Program-made: the position numbers and the translations under genes
Shown here: piece by piece, positions 1-8,592 of the stretch
How positions within the stretch are numbered: the first letter of the stretch is position 1
Layout of the letters: each line of letters opens with the position of its first letter
The notes under the pieces: generated by a model
The model's database searches: none
Told to the model about the DNA's origin: nothing
What the model saw: the letters and a program-made list of their open reading frames with translations, nothing else
DNA from: Micromonospora cathayae
GTDB taxonomy: Bacteria; Actinomycetota; Actinomycetes; Mycobacteriales; Micromonosporaceae
Direction of reading: 5' to 3'
DNA length: 64,000 nucleotides
NCBI RefSeq assembly: GCF_028993575.1
Contig: NZ_CP118615.1
Location: forward strand, 5,423,001-5,487,000

Positions 1-459
1 GGCACCCGGCTGCCCGAGCGGTACCGCCTGGTGGTGACCGACACCGTGGTCACCCGGCACGACGACGTGGACCGGTTCCTGCCGTTCGCCCGCGAACAGT
101 TCGGCTTCGCCACGCAGACCCCGATGGTGATGCTGCGGGCCTGGGGACGACGCAACGCCGGCACCGGCATGCGGGTGAACGCGTTCTCCCCGACCGGGCT
201 GGTGCTGTCCGGGCTGAGCCTGGCCACCCTGCCGTTCGTCCCGTGGTGGCCCTGGCTGGCGCTGGTCTGGCTGGCGTTGCTGGTGGCGTCCACCGCGATG
301 AGCCACGAGTTCCTCCGCTTCACCTACCGGATCCGGGGCCTCGGCTTCGCCGCGTACGCGACCGCACTGCACGCCCTGCTCTACGCGCTGGCGGTGGTCG
401 GCACCGGGGTCGGCGTGCTCCGGGTGGCGTGGACCCTGGCCCGGGGGTACCGGCGATGA
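1..459 (+). CDS. Family 2 glycosyltransferase, C-terminal part (5' end outside window)
   Basis: The reading frame is open from the first base, so only the last 152 residues are present. They begin in the conserved post-catalytic segment (GTRLPERYRLV, then TVVTRHDDVDRF), followed by two or three hydrophobic helices (around residues 65-100 and 115-140), typical of membrane-anchored GT2 enzymes that act on lipid-linked sugars at the cytoplasmic face. The segment at bases 1-77 is nearly identical to bases 1101-1177 of the next gene, so the two are tandem paralogues. The stop overlaps the next start (ATGA). The acceptor and sugar donor cannot be read from this fragment. Confidence 0.85.
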   Translation, partial: GTRLPERYRLVVTDTVVTRHDDVDRFLPFAREQFGFATQTPMVMLRAWGRRNAGTGMRVNAFSPTGLVLSGLSLATLPFVPWWPWLALVWLALLVASTAMSHEFLRFTYRIRGLGFAAYATALHALLYALAVVGTGVGVLRVAWTLARGYRR

Positions 460-1679
460 CCGACAGGCCGGCGCCACCGGCGATGACCGACCACCCGACG
501 GGCCGCACGCCCGACGACCCGCCGGTGTCCCCGGTGACCGAAGGCGGGCCGGTGTCCGCGATGACCGAGGACGCGGTGGCGGTGATCGTGCCGAACTACA
601 ACAAGGCCAAGACCCTGCGCGCCTGCCTCGACGCCATCTACGCCCAGACCCACCCACCCACCGACGTCATCGTCGTCGACGACCAGAGCACCGACCACTC
701 CCCCACCATCACCCACGACTACCCCTGCACCCTCATCACCCAACCCGTCAACGCCGGACCCGCCGCCGCCCGCAACACCGGCGCCCGCCACACCACCGCA
801 CCCCTACTCTTCTTCGTCGACTCCGACACCGCACCCCACCCCGACGCCATCGCCAACGCCCTCCACACCCTCCACACCACCCCCGGAACCGGCATGGTCC
901 AAGGCATCTACCACCCCCACCCCCTCTACGACGACGGCCCCGTCGAGGCATACCGCGTCGCCTTCGAACACTTCTGGCGCAAACGCAGCGTGGGGCGGGA
1001 TACCGGGGCCCTGTTCGCGGCGACGCTGATCCCCCGGGCGGTGTTCGAGGAGACCGGCGGTTTCGACGAGCGGCTGCGCGACGGCGAGGACGACGAGTTC
1101 GGCACCCGGTTGCCGACCCGGTACCGGCTGGTGGCGACCGACACCGTGGTCACCCGGCACGACGACGTGGACCGGCTCGGGCCGATGCTGCGCGAGCAGT
1201 ACACCCGGGCCCGCACCAAACCGGCGCTGATGGCGCGGACCTGGCGACGTCAGCGCGGCGGGGCCACCGGCGCGCGGGTCGGGATGATGTCCCCGGACCG
1301 GTTCCGGCACCTGGAGTGGGCCGCCCAGCTCAGCCTGGCCGCGTCGGCGGGGATGGCGCTGACCGTGCCGCTCACCCCGCTGGTGCCGTGGCTGCCGCTG
1401 ACCTGGCCGGCGTTCGGGCTGGCGGTGGTGGCCGCCAACCACCGGTTCCTGCGTTTCGCGTACCGGCTGCGCGGCCCCGGGTTCGCGCTGTTCGCCGCCG
1501 GGCTGCACGTGCTGGCCCACCTGACGCTGGTCGCCGGACTGGTCGCCGGACTGCCCCGGGCCGGGTACGCGCTGCTGCGGGACCGCGACCGGCCCGCCAC
1601 CATCGGGTCGGGGCCGTCGACGGCGGCCAGCGGTGCCGCCCGGCCGGGCGGGCCGGCTGGAACGGGCGGGCCGGGATGA
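456..1679 (+). CDS. Family 2 glycosyltransferase with C-terminal membrane helices
   Basis: 407 residues from the ATG that overlaps the preceding stop (ATGA). After an unstructured Pro/Thr-rich leader of about 40 residues comes a GT-A fold: VIVPNYNKAKTLRACL at the start, VVDDQSTD as nucleotide-sugar contact, FVDSDTAPHP as the metal-binding DxD-type motif, and GGFDERLRDGEDDEFG as the catalytic-base region. Two or three hydrophobic helices follow in the last 120 residues. It probably transfers a sugar to a membrane-bound acceptor in the same pathway as its neighbours. Codon choice changes sharply inside the gene: about 640-990 uses almost only C-ending codons, while the flanks use mixed G/C. The stop overlaps the next start. 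Confidence 0.88.
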   Translation: MTDRPAPPAMTDHPTGRTPDDPPVSPVTEGGPVSAMTEDAVAVIVPNYNKAKTLRACLDAIYAQTHPPTDVIVVDDQSTDHSPTITHDYPCTLITQPVNAGPAAARNTGARHTTAPLLFFVDSDTAPHPDAIANALHTLHTTPGTGMVQGIYHPHPLYDDGPVEAYRVAFEHFWRKRSVGRDTGALFAATLIPRAVFEETGGFDERLRDGEDDEFGTRLPTRYRLVATDTVVTRHDDVDRLGPMLREQYTRARTKPALMARTWRRQRGGATGARVGMMSPDRFRHLEWAAQLSLAASAGMALTVPLTPLVPWLPLTWPAFGLAVVAANHRFLRFAYRLRGPGFALFAAGLHVLAHLTLVAGLVAGLPRAGYALLRDRDRPATIGSGPSTAASGAARPGGPAGTGGPG

Positions 1680-2710
1680 GCCTGGACACGGTCGACGGAC
1701 CGGCCGTCGCCGAGCGAACCGCGCCGCCCTGGCGGCGACGGCTGTGGCGGGTGCTCGCAGTCGTCTTCGGGGTGGCCGTGGTGGTCGCGGTGGGCCGGGC
1801 GCTGGCCGGCCAGGACTGGTCGGTGGTCGCGGTGCTGCTGGCCCGCCGCGACGGTACGGAGATCGGGTTGCTGCTGGCCGGGGCGCTGCTGGCCGCGACG
1901 GTCGGTCCGCTGATCGGGATGCTGTCCTGGCGGGTGATCCTGCTGGAACTCGGCCCGCCGGTACGGCTGACCCGGGTGATGCGGATCTTCCTGGTCGGGT
2001 TCCTCGCCAAGTACGTGCCCGGCAAGGTGCCGGGCATCGTGGCGGCGGTGAAGGTCGCCACCGCCAACGGGGTGACGCTGCCCCGGATGCTGGTCGCCGG
2101 CACGCTCAGCACCCTGCTGGTGCACCTGACCGGGTTGAGCGTCGGGCTGCTCACCGGCGGGCAGGTGCTCGGCGGGCAGGCCGGCTGGCTGGTCCTGGCG
2201 GCGCTGCCGGTGCTGGTGGCGGTGGCCTGGCCCCGGACCCTCGACCGCCTGGTGGCGCTGGTGCTGCGGCTGGCCCGCCGGCCCGAACCGGCCCGGTCGG
2301 TGTCCGGTCGGGCGGTCCGCGTCGCGGTCGGCTGGCAGACGCTGTCCTGGCTGGTCAGCGGGGTGCACCTGTGGTTGCTGGCGGTGGCGATGGGCGCGGA
2401 TCCGGCCGCGTCGCTGCCGCTGTGCGTGGGGGCGTTCGGCCTGGCGACGGTGGTCGGCGTGCTCGCCGTGGTGGTGCCGGACGGGCTGGGTGTCCGGGAG
2501 GCGGCGCTGACCGGGGCGTTGGCGCTGGTGCTGCCGGTGCCCTCGGCGGTGGCCGTCGCGGTGGCCAGCCGGCTGGTCACCACCGTCGGCGAGGTGGTGC
2601 TCGGCGGGGCGGCGCTGGCGGTGGTGGAGATCGTGCATCGGAGATCGTCCGCAGCGGATGCGGCACTGGAGAGGGAGATGAGGGGCCATGTCCAGGTTGA
2701 TCGGGCTTGA
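1676..2710 (+). CDS. UPF0104 / LPG-synthase-type (flippase-like) membrane protein
   Basis: 344 residues starting at the ATG that overlaps the previous stop. About eight hydrophobic segments are visible. The conserved signature of the lysylphosphatidylglycerol-synthase transmembrane family (also called AglD/UPF0104) is present at LVGFLAKYVPGKVPGI (around residue 105), and VVPDGLGVREAAL lies near the C-terminus. Members accompany glycosyltransferases in glycolipid and exopolysaccharide loci and are thought to assist transbilayer movement or assembly of lipid-linked glycans; no catalytic domain is attached here. The 3' end overlaps the aminotransferase start by 23 bp. The substrate is inferred only from context. 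Confidence 0.82.
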   Translation: MSLDTVDGPAVAERTAPPWRRRLWRVLAVVFGVAVVVAVGRALAGQDWSVVAVLLARRDGTEIGLLLAGALLAATVGPLIGMLSWRVILLELGPPVRLTRVMRIFLVGFLAKYVPGKVPGIVAAVKVATANGVTLPRMLVAGTLSTLLVHLTGLSVGLLTGGQVLGGQAGWLVLAALPVLVAVAWPRTLDRLVALVLRLARRPEPARSVSGRAVRVAVGWQTLSWLVSGVHLWLLAVAMGADPAASLPLCVGAFGLATVVGVLAVVVPDGLGVREAALTGALALVLPVPSAVAVAVASRLVTTVGEVVLGGAALAVVEIVHRRSSAADAALEREMRGHVQVDRA

Positions 2711-4109
2711 CGAGTGCGAACGGTTGACGACCGGGGAGGTGCACGACCTGTACCGCCGGTACGTCAGCAGATCGCAGGTGTCCTTGATGACCACGTTCGG
2801 CTTCGGCCGGGAACTGGTGGACTCCGCCGAGGGCGCCTGGGTGCACATGCGCGACGGCAGCCGGGTGCTGGACATCTCCGGTGGGGTGGGGGTGCTCAAC
2901 CACGGCCACAACCACCCGCGCATCCTCGCCGCCCGGGAACGGTTCGCCCGGGAGAAGCGGCTGGAGGTGCACAAGGCGTTCTTCTCGCCGTACCTGGCGG
3001 CGTTGAGCCACAACGTCGCCGAGCTGCTGCCGGGCGACCTGTCGATCTCCTACTTCCCGAACTCCGGGGCGGAGGCCAACGAGGGCGCGATCAAGATGGC
3101 GTACAAGTACCACGAGGGGCGGCGGCAGACGATTCTGCGCGCCGACATCAGCTTCCACGGCAAGACCCTCGGCGCGGGCAGCCTGACCGGGTCCGCGGAG
3201 AACCACTTCCGGTTCCCCGGCCTGCCGAACGCGGTCATCTACCCGTACGGGGACGTGGCGGCGGTGCGGGCGGCGGTGGAGGCCACCCGGGGACCGGACG
3301 GCCGGTGCGACGTGTACGCGCTGATGGTGGAGCCGTTCTCGGCGTCCAGCATGCGCTGCTGGTCGGAGGAGGCGCTGCGGGAACTGCGGCAGCTCTGCGA
3401 CGACGAGGACATCGTGCTGATCTTCGACGAGGTGTACACCGGGTGGGGCAAGACCGGCAGCCTGTTCTACTTCATGCGGCACGAGGGGCTGCTGCCGGAC
3501 ATCCTGGTCTACTCCAAGTCGCTCGGCGGCGGGAAGGCGTCGATCTCCGGGTACACCGCCCGGGAGCGGGTGTTCCGCAAGGCGTACGACCGGCTGGCCG
3601 ACGTGATCCTGCACAGCACCACGTACTACGGGTTCGGCGAGGAGACCGCCACCGCGATCGAGGCGGTCAACGTGGTGGTGGAGGAGGACTTCCCCGGCCG
3701 GGCCCGGCAGATCGAGGCGATCCTCGGCCCCGGCCTGGACCGGATCCGCAAGGCCCACCCGGACGCGGTGGACCGGGTCGCCGGGGTCGGCGCGCTGTAC
3801 GGGGTGTTCCTCACCAGCGGACCGAAGCTGCTGGACCTGGCCGGCAAGCTGATGCCCGGGTTCGGCAAGGACCCCCGGTTCGGCACCAAGCTGATCACCC
3901 TGTCGGTGATCGCGCACCTGTACCGCGAACACAAGATCATGACGTACTACAGCCCCAACGTGGAGAACCCGCTGATGGTGGCCCCGACCCTGATGGCCGA
4001 ACCGGCCGACCTGGAGTACTTCCTGGAGGCCCTCGACGCCACCCTGGCGCTGGGGCTGCGCCGGCTGCTCACCGGCTTCGTCAAGGAGAAGGTGAGCGCG
4101 TCATGGTAG
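2688..4109 (+). CDS. Class III PLP-dependent aminotransferase
   Basis: 473 residues, a normal length for fold-type I class III aminotransferases. PLP contacts visible: NSGAEANEGAIK (phosphate cup), FHGKTLGAGSLTGS, IFDEVYTGWGKTG (Asp binding the pyridine nitrogen) and YSKSLGGGKASIS, in which the Lys of YSK should form the internal aldimine. It starts inside the end of the UPF0104 gene and its stop overlaps the next start, so it belongs to the same operon. It would move an amino group onto a ketone or aldehyde, possibly a sugar or lipid precursor used by the glycosyltransferases. Amino-acid transaminase homologues are equally possible; the substrate cannot be told. Confidence 0.85.
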   Translation: MSRLIGLDECERLTTGEVHDLYRRYVSRSQVSLMTTFGFGRELVDSAEGAWVHMRDGSRVLDISGGVGVLNHGHNHPRILAARERFAREKRLEVHKAFFSPYLAALSHNVAELLPGDLSISYFPNSGAEANEGAIKMAYKYHEGRRQTILRADISFHGKTLGAGSLTGSAENHFRFPGLPNAVIYPYGDVAAVRAAVEATRGPDGRCDVYALMVEPFSASSMRCWSEEALRELRQLCDDEDIVLIFDEVYTGWGKTGSLFYFMRHEGLLPDILVYSKSLGGGKASISGYTARERVFRKAYDRLADVILHSTTYYGFGEETATAIEAVNVVVEEDFPGRARQIEAILGPGLDRIRKAHPDAVDRVAGVGALYGVFLTSGPKLLDLAGKLMPGFGKDPRFGTKLITLSVIAHLYREHKIMTYYSPNVENPLMVAPTLMAEPADLEYFLEALDATLALGLRRLLTGFVKEKVSASW

Positions 4110-5230
4110 GCGGCCCCGACGACCCGGTGCACGACAGCACGGCGGACGACGGCACCGTGGACGACGGCACCGTGGACGACGGCACGGTGGACGACCGGCC
4201 GGTGGTGGTGACCGGCGGGAGCGGCATGCTCGGCGGGTTCGTGGTGCGCCGGCTGCGCGCCGAGGGCGTACCGGTACGGGCGGTGGACCTGCGGGTCCCC
4301 GAGCGGGCCGGGCCGGGCGTGACCCCGATCGTCGCCGACGTCCGGGACGCCGCCGCGATGCGCCGGGCCTGCGCCGGGGCGGCGGCCCTGGTGCACTGCG
4401 CCGCCGCGCTGCCCAGCTACGCGCCCGGCGAGATCCGGTCGGTGATCGTGGACGGCACCCGCACCGTGCTGACCGCCGCCCGCGCGGCCGGCGTGGACCG
4501 GGTGGTGCACGTCTCCACCACCGCCGTGTACGGGCTGCCCACCATCGTGCCCACCCCGGAGGAGCACCCCCGGGAGCCGGTCGACGCGTACGGGCGGGCC
4601 AAGTCGGCCGCCGAGGAGGTCGCCGAGGAGTTCCGCGACGCCGGGCTGTGCGTACCGGTCCTGCGCCCCAAGACGTTCCTCGGGCCCGGCCGGATGGGCC
4701 TGTTCGCGATGCTGTTCGAGTGGGCCGAGGAGGGCCGGCACTTCCCGATCCTCGGCCGGGGCGACGCCCGCATCCAGATGTGCGACGTGGACGACCTCAC
4801 CGAGTGCGTGCTGCTGGCCCTGCGCGCCGACCCGGTCGACGCCAACGACACGTTCAACGTGGCCGCCGCCGAGTTCGGCACCTTCCGGCAGGACGTCCAG
4901 GCGGTGCTGGACGCCGCCGGGCACGGCCGGCGGGTGGTGTCGGTCCCGGCCCGGCCGGCGCTGCTCACCCTCCAGGCGCTGCGCCGGGCCCGGCTCTCCC
5001 CGGTGTACGACCGGCTGCTGCACAAGCTGCTCGCCGACTCGTACGTCAGCGTCGACAAGGTCGGCAAGCAGCTCGGCTTCACCCCCCGGCACAGCAACCG
5101 GGACGCGCTGCTGCGCACCTTCGCCTGGTGGCGGACCCAACGCGCCGCCGGGGCCGGCCCGTCGTCCGGCCGGACCAGCCGGGAACCCTGGTCGCAGGGG
5201 GCGCTACGGGTGGCGAAGGCGTTCTTCTGA
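4103..5230 (+). CDS. NAD(P)-dependent epimerase/dehydratase (extended SDR)
   Basis: 375 residues. The start ATG lies 6 bp before the aminotransferase stop. The first 30 residues are an acidic linker of DDGTV repeats (15-bp tandem repeat at 4142-4201). Then comes a Rossmann fold with VVVTGGSGMLGG (TGxxGxxG), Asp-containing DVRDAAAM for adenine, HVSTTAVYG with the catalytic Ser/Thr, and YGRAKSAAEE (YxxxK). It resembles nucleotide-sugar epimerases and 3-beta-HSD-like SDRs. In this operon a sugar-modifying role before glycosyl transfer is most likely. The stop overlaps the prenyltransferase start. Confidence 0.85.
   Translation: MVGGPDDPVHDSTADDGTVDDGTVDDGTVDDRPVVVTGGSGMLGGFVVRRLRAEGVPVRAVDLRVPERAGPGVTPIVADVRDAAAMRRACAGAAALVHCAAALPSYAPGEIRSVIVDGTRTVLTAARAAGVDRVVHVSTTAVYGLPTIVPTPEEHPREPVDAYGRAKSAAEEVAEEFRDAGLCVPVLRPKTFLGPGRMGLFAMLFEWAEEGRHFPILGRGDARIQMCDVDDLTECVLLALRADPVDANDTFNVAAAEFGTFRQDVQAVLDAAGHGRRVVSVPARPALLTLQALRRARLSPVYDRLLHKLLADSYVSVDKVGKQLGFTPRHSNRDALLRTFAWWRTQRAAGAGPSSGRTSREPWSQGALRVAKAFF
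4142..4201 (+). repeat. 15-bp coding tandem repeat in the epimerase N-terminus
   Basis: Four consecutive 15-bp units (gcggacgacggcacc, gtggacgacggcacc, gtggacgacggcacg, gtggacgaccggccg) encode repeated D-D-G-T-V in front of the Rossmann fold. The number of units could vary between strains without breaking the frame. Confidence 0.8.
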
Positions 5231-6195
5231 TGAACCCGGTCACCCACACCACCCCGCCTCCGGTGCCGGCCACCGGCCCGCACCCCACCGACGCCGTCCT
5301 GGTCCGGCATCCCGGCACCGTGGCCGGGGCCCTGCTGCGGCTGGCCCGGCCCGGCCAGTGGCCGAAGAACATCCTGGTCGTGTCGGTGCCGCTGCTGGAC
5401 CCGCAGTCCTGGAGCCGGGCCGGCCTGGCCGGACTGGGCTGGGCGATCACCGCGTTCACCCTGGCCTCGATCCTGGTGTACGTGCTCAACGACCTGGTGG
5501 ACCGGCGGCGCGACGCGGACAACCCGGCCCGGTGGCACCGGCCGCTGGCCTCCGGTCGGCTCTCCCCGCGTACCGCGACGGTGTTCGCGGCGGCGGTGGC
5601 GACGGCGCTGATCGCGGCGCTCACCGCGCAGACCGCCGCGACCGCCTGGCCGATCGCCGCCTACCTGCTGCTCAACCTGGGCTACTCACTGGGGCTCAAG
5701 CACGTGCCGCTGCTGGACGTGTTCCTGGTCGCCACCGGCTTCGTGCTCCGGCTGGTGTACGGCTACCTGGCCACCGGCGCGCCGATGCCCGGCTGGCTGC
5801 TCACCGCCGTGTTCACCCTGTGCCTGCTGCTCACCCTCGGCAAACGCCGCCACGAACTGCGCAGCACCGGCGGTGAGCACCGGCCCGCGCTGCGCGGGTA
5901 CACCGTCCCCCTCACCGAACAGCTCATGCAGCTGTCCGCCGCGCTCACCGCCGGCAGCTACCTGCTGTACCTGCGCGACGAGGCCCCGCTGGCCGGGTAC
6001 GCGTCGATCGCGGCGGTGCTGCTCACCCCGATGGCGGTGTTCGGGCTGTTCCGCTACCTGCAACTGGTGCTGGTGCACGACGTCGGCGGCAACCCGGTCC
6101 GCACCCTGGTCCGCGATCCGGCGCTGGTCACCAACACCGCCCTGTGGGCCGCCCTGTCCGGCGGGTTCCTGCTGGCCGCCCGGGGACCGTGGTGA
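5230..6195 (+). CDS. UbiA-family prenyltransferase, decaprenyl-phosphate phosphoribosyltransferase-like
   Basis: 321 residues; the ATG overlaps the previous stop (TGATG). It has eight or nine hydrophobic segments and the two UbiA aspartate motifs: YVLNDLVDRRRDADNP (first Asp-rich motif, with the N-D-x3-D arrangement) and the second near YSLGLKHVPLLD. The N-terminal RPGQWPKNILV and the segment after the first motif (PARWHRPLASG) are typical of the branch that attaches phosphoribose to decaprenyl phosphate, the first step towards decaprenyl-phospho-arabinose in actinobacteria. This fits a lipid-linked glycan operon. The exact prenyl-phosphate and sugar phosphate are inferred from family resemblance. 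Confidence 0.82.
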   Translation: MNPVTHTTPPPVPATGPHPTDAVLVRHPGTVAGALLRLARPGQWPKNILVVSVPLLDPQSWSRAGLAGLGWAITAFTLASILVYVLNDLVDRRRDADNPARWHRPLASGRLSPRTATVFAAAVATALIAALTAQTAATAWPIAAYLLLNLGYSLGLKHVPLLDVFLVATGFVLRLVYGYLATGAPMPGWLLTAVFTLCLLLTLGKRRHELRSTGGEHRPALRGYTVPLTEQLMQLSAALTAGSYLLYLRDEAPLAGYASIAAVLLTPMAVFGLFRYLQLVLVHDVGGNPVRTLVRDPALVTNTALWAALSGGFLLAARGPW

Positions 6196-7337
6196 CCGCG
6201 ACCCGACTCGACCCGGCCCCGCCGGTCACCCGGCCCCCGGCGGCCCGTCCCCGGACCGCCCGACTGGTCGTCGGGGTCGCCGGCGTCTGGCTGGCGTACG
6301 TGGTCGCGCACACCGTGCTGTCCGGGCGGGCCTGGTGGTGGAACCTGCCGGACCTGGTGCCGCCGCTGGTCTTCGTGGCCGTACCGGTGCTGCTGCTGCC
6401 GCTGGTGACGCTGGCCCGGCCGCGCCGGCGGGTGGCCGCCGCGCTGCTGGTGGGCGCGCTCGCGGTGGGCTGGTCGTCCGCCGGGGTGAACGCGGCGACG
6501 CTGTGGCACCGCCCCGACCCGGCCCCGGCGGACGCGGTGCGGGTGTTCTCCTGGAACACCTGGTACTGGGACCAGCTGGTGGCGACCGGGCCGGCCGGCG
6601 AGCCGATCCGCGACCCGGACCGGTTCTACCGGTTCCTGCACGCCCAGGCCGCCGACGTGTACCTGCTCCAGGAGTACCTCTACATCGAGGCCGAGGACTG
6701 GGACCCGATCCGGATCGACGACCTGGACCGGCTGCGCCGCGAGTTCCCCGGCTTCCACGTCGCGGTCTCCGGCGAGCTGGTGACGCTGTCCCGGTACCCG
6801 ATCGTCGGAGAACGGCCGCTGGACCTGCGTCCCCACCTGGACCGGGCCTGGTCGGACCTGCCGCCGGCCGAATCGGCGCTGCCCGCCTACCACACCGTCA
6901 AGACGCTCCGCACCGACCTGGCGGTCGCCGGCCGGGTGCTGTCGGTCTACAACGCGCACCTGTACGTGCCGACGGTCGGCCTGCCGACCCGCGCGCCGGA
7001 CACCGCGCACGACGCGTTGGCCCGGCACGACCTGCGGCGGGCCAACGTCCGGGCGATCGCCGCCGACGTGGCCGGCAACCCGAACCCGGTGCTGCTCGCC
7101 GGGGACCTGAACACCTCCCCGGCGATGCGGCTGATCCGCACCCTGCCGGACCGGCTGGTCGACGCCAGCGGCGCGCTGGACTCGCCGTACCCGGTCTCGT
7201 GGGCCCGGTACGGGCTGCCGCTGTGGCGGCTCGACTGGGTGTTCACCAGCCCGGACGTCGCCGTGCACCGGTACCGGATGGTGCCCCCGGACGGTATCTC
7301 CGACCACCACGGGCAGCTCGTCGTCGTGTCGCTGTAA
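6192..7337 (+). CDS. Membrane-anchored endonuclease/exonuclease/phosphatase (EEP) family protein
   Basis: 381 residues from a GTG overlapping the UbiA stop (GTGA). Three N-terminal helices (about residues 22-42, 53-73 and 80-100) place the rest outside the membrane. The C-terminal 270 residues carry EEP motifs in order: FSWNTWYWD (Asn), LLQEYLY (catalytic Glu), LSRYPI, LLAGDLNTSP (GDxN), LDWVFTS and ISDHHGQLV (SDH). Such EEP domains hydrolyse phosphodiesters; extracytoplasmic versions in glycan operons probably act on phospholipid or sugar-phosphate bonds rather than nucleic acid, but that is inference. Eleven residues of the tail are all that follow the SDH motif, as usual for the family. 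Confidence 0.82.
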   Translation: MTATRLDPAPPVTRPPAARPRTARLVVGVAGVWLAYVVAHTVLSGRAWWWNLPDLVPPLVFVAVPVLLLPLVTLARPRRRVAAALLVGALAVGWSSAGVNAATLWHRPDPAPADAVRVFSWNTWYWDQLVATGPAGEPIRDPDRFYRFLHAQAADVYLLQEYLYIEAEDWDPIRIDDLDRLRREFPGFHVAVSGELVTLSRYPIVGERPLDLRPHLDRAWSDLPPAESALPAYHTVKTLRTDLAVAGRVLSVYNAHLYVPTVGLPTRAPDTAHDALARHDLRRANVRAIAADVAGNPNPVLLAGDLNTSPAMRLIRTLPDRLVDASGALDSPYPVSWARYGLPLWRLDWVFTSPDVAVHRYRMVPPDGISDHHGQLVVVSL

Positions 7338-7362
7338 CCCTGCGCAGAAAGGATCCACCCCC

Positions 7363-8502
7363 GTGTCGACCAACGACCACCGGTACGACCTGACGGTCGC
7401 GCTCACCTACTACACCCCGTACATGAGCGGGGTGACCCACACCGCCCGGACGGTGGCCGAGGGGATGGCCGCCCGGGGCTGGCGGGTGGCCGTGGTGACC
7501 AGCCAGCACGACCCGTCCACGCCGCGCCGGGAACGGCTCAACGGGGTGGACGTGTACCGGTCGCCGGTGCTGGGGCAGATCACCCGGGCCCAGATCAGCC
7601 CGGCGTACCCGGTCGAGGCGGCCCGGATCGCCCGCCAGTCGTCGCTGCTCTACCTCAACCTGCCGATGGCCGAGGCGGCGGTGCTGGCCCGGCTGGCCCG
7701 GCCCACCCCGATCGTCAGCATGCTGCACATCGACCTGTACCTGCCGCCCGGCCTGCTCAACCGGGTCGCGGTCGCCGCGTCCGACGTCACCTCCCGGGCC
7801 GCGCTGCGCCGCTCGGCGGCGGTGGTCACCAACAGCGACGACCAGGCGCACGCGTCGAAGTTCTGGCCGCTGGTCCGGGAGAAGCTGTACCGGCCGATCC
7901 CGGCCCCCTGCCTGGACCGGCGCGGCGGGCAGCCGCGCTACCGGCGCGGCGGCGGACTGCACGTCGGTTTCCTCGGCCGCATCGTCGAGGACAAGGGCAT
8001 CGTCTACCTGGTACGGGCGTTCCGGCGGATCACCGACCCGGACGCCCGGCTGCTGATCGGCGGCAACTACCAGACCGTGATGGGCGGTGACAACCTCGGT
8101 GACATCCGGGCTGAGATCGGCGCGGACAGCCGCATCCACGTCCTCGGTGAGCTGCGCGGCGAGGAAATCAACGACTTCTACGCCTCGATCGACGTGTTCG
8201 CGCTGCCGTCGGTGGCCGAGTCGTTCGGCATCGTGCAGGCCGAGGCGATGATGTGCGGCGTACCGTCGGTCACCACCGACCTGCCCGGCGGCCGGTACCC
8301 GGTGCTGGCCACCCAGTTCGGCACCCTGGTGCCGCCGCGTGACCCGGAGGCCCTCCAGCGGGCGATCCTCGACCTGGCCGACGCCCCGGCCGACTGGCGG
8401 GAGACCAAGGCCCGGGAGGCCCGCAAGCTGTTCGCCGCCGAACGCGGCCTGGACGCCCACGAGGAACTCTTCCGGCTGGTCCGGAAAGGCGGTCGCCACT
8501 GA
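7363..8502 (+). CDS. GT4-type (GT-B) glycosyltransferase
   Basis: 379 residues. The GTG start at 7363 is preceded by agaaagg at normal distance. N-terminal acceptor domain: LTYYTPYMSGVTHTARTVAEG. C-terminal donor domain: VGFLGRIVEDKGIVYLVRAF and the E-x7-E signature ESFGIVQAE in a retaining GT4 context, followed by GVPSVTTDLPGG. No membrane helix is seen, so it is cytoplasmic or peripheral. It is the last gene of the glycan operon, 25 bp after the EEP gene. Donor sugar unknown. Confidence 0.88.
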   Translation: MSTNDHRYDLTVALTYYTPYMSGVTHTARTVAEGMAARGWRVAVVTSQHDPSTPRRERLNGVDVYRSPVLGQITRAQISPAYPVEAARIARQSSLLYLNLPMAEAAVLARLARPTPIVSMLHIDLYLPPGLLNRVAVAASDVTSRAALRRSAAVVTNSDDQAHASKFWPLVREKLYRPIPAPCLDRRGGQPRYRRGGGLHVGFLGRIVEDKGIVYLVRAFRRITDPDARLLIGGNYQTVMGGDNLGDIRAEIGADSRIHVLGELRGEEINDFYASIDVFALPSVAESFGIVQAEAMMCGVPSVTTDLPGGRYPVLATQFGTLVPPRDPEALQRAILDLADAPADWRETKAREARKLFAAERGLDAHEELFRLVRKGGRH

Positions 8503-8553
8503 GCCACTGCCTGCCTGCTCAGGCCCCCTTCATCACGATGAACCCGGCTTCCT

Positions 8554-8571
8554 GTGCGGCTGATGCCGCAT
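8554..8571 (+). terminator. Weak hairpin after the glycan operon
   Basis: tgcggc-tgat-gccgca (6 bp plus one G.U pair) 50 bp after the GT4 stop, between convergent genes. No T-tract; it may be a weak bidirectional terminator. The rest of 8503-8592 shows nothing recognisable. Confidence 0.3.
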
Positions 8572-8592
8572 GCCGTCCGCGGTCACCCTGTC

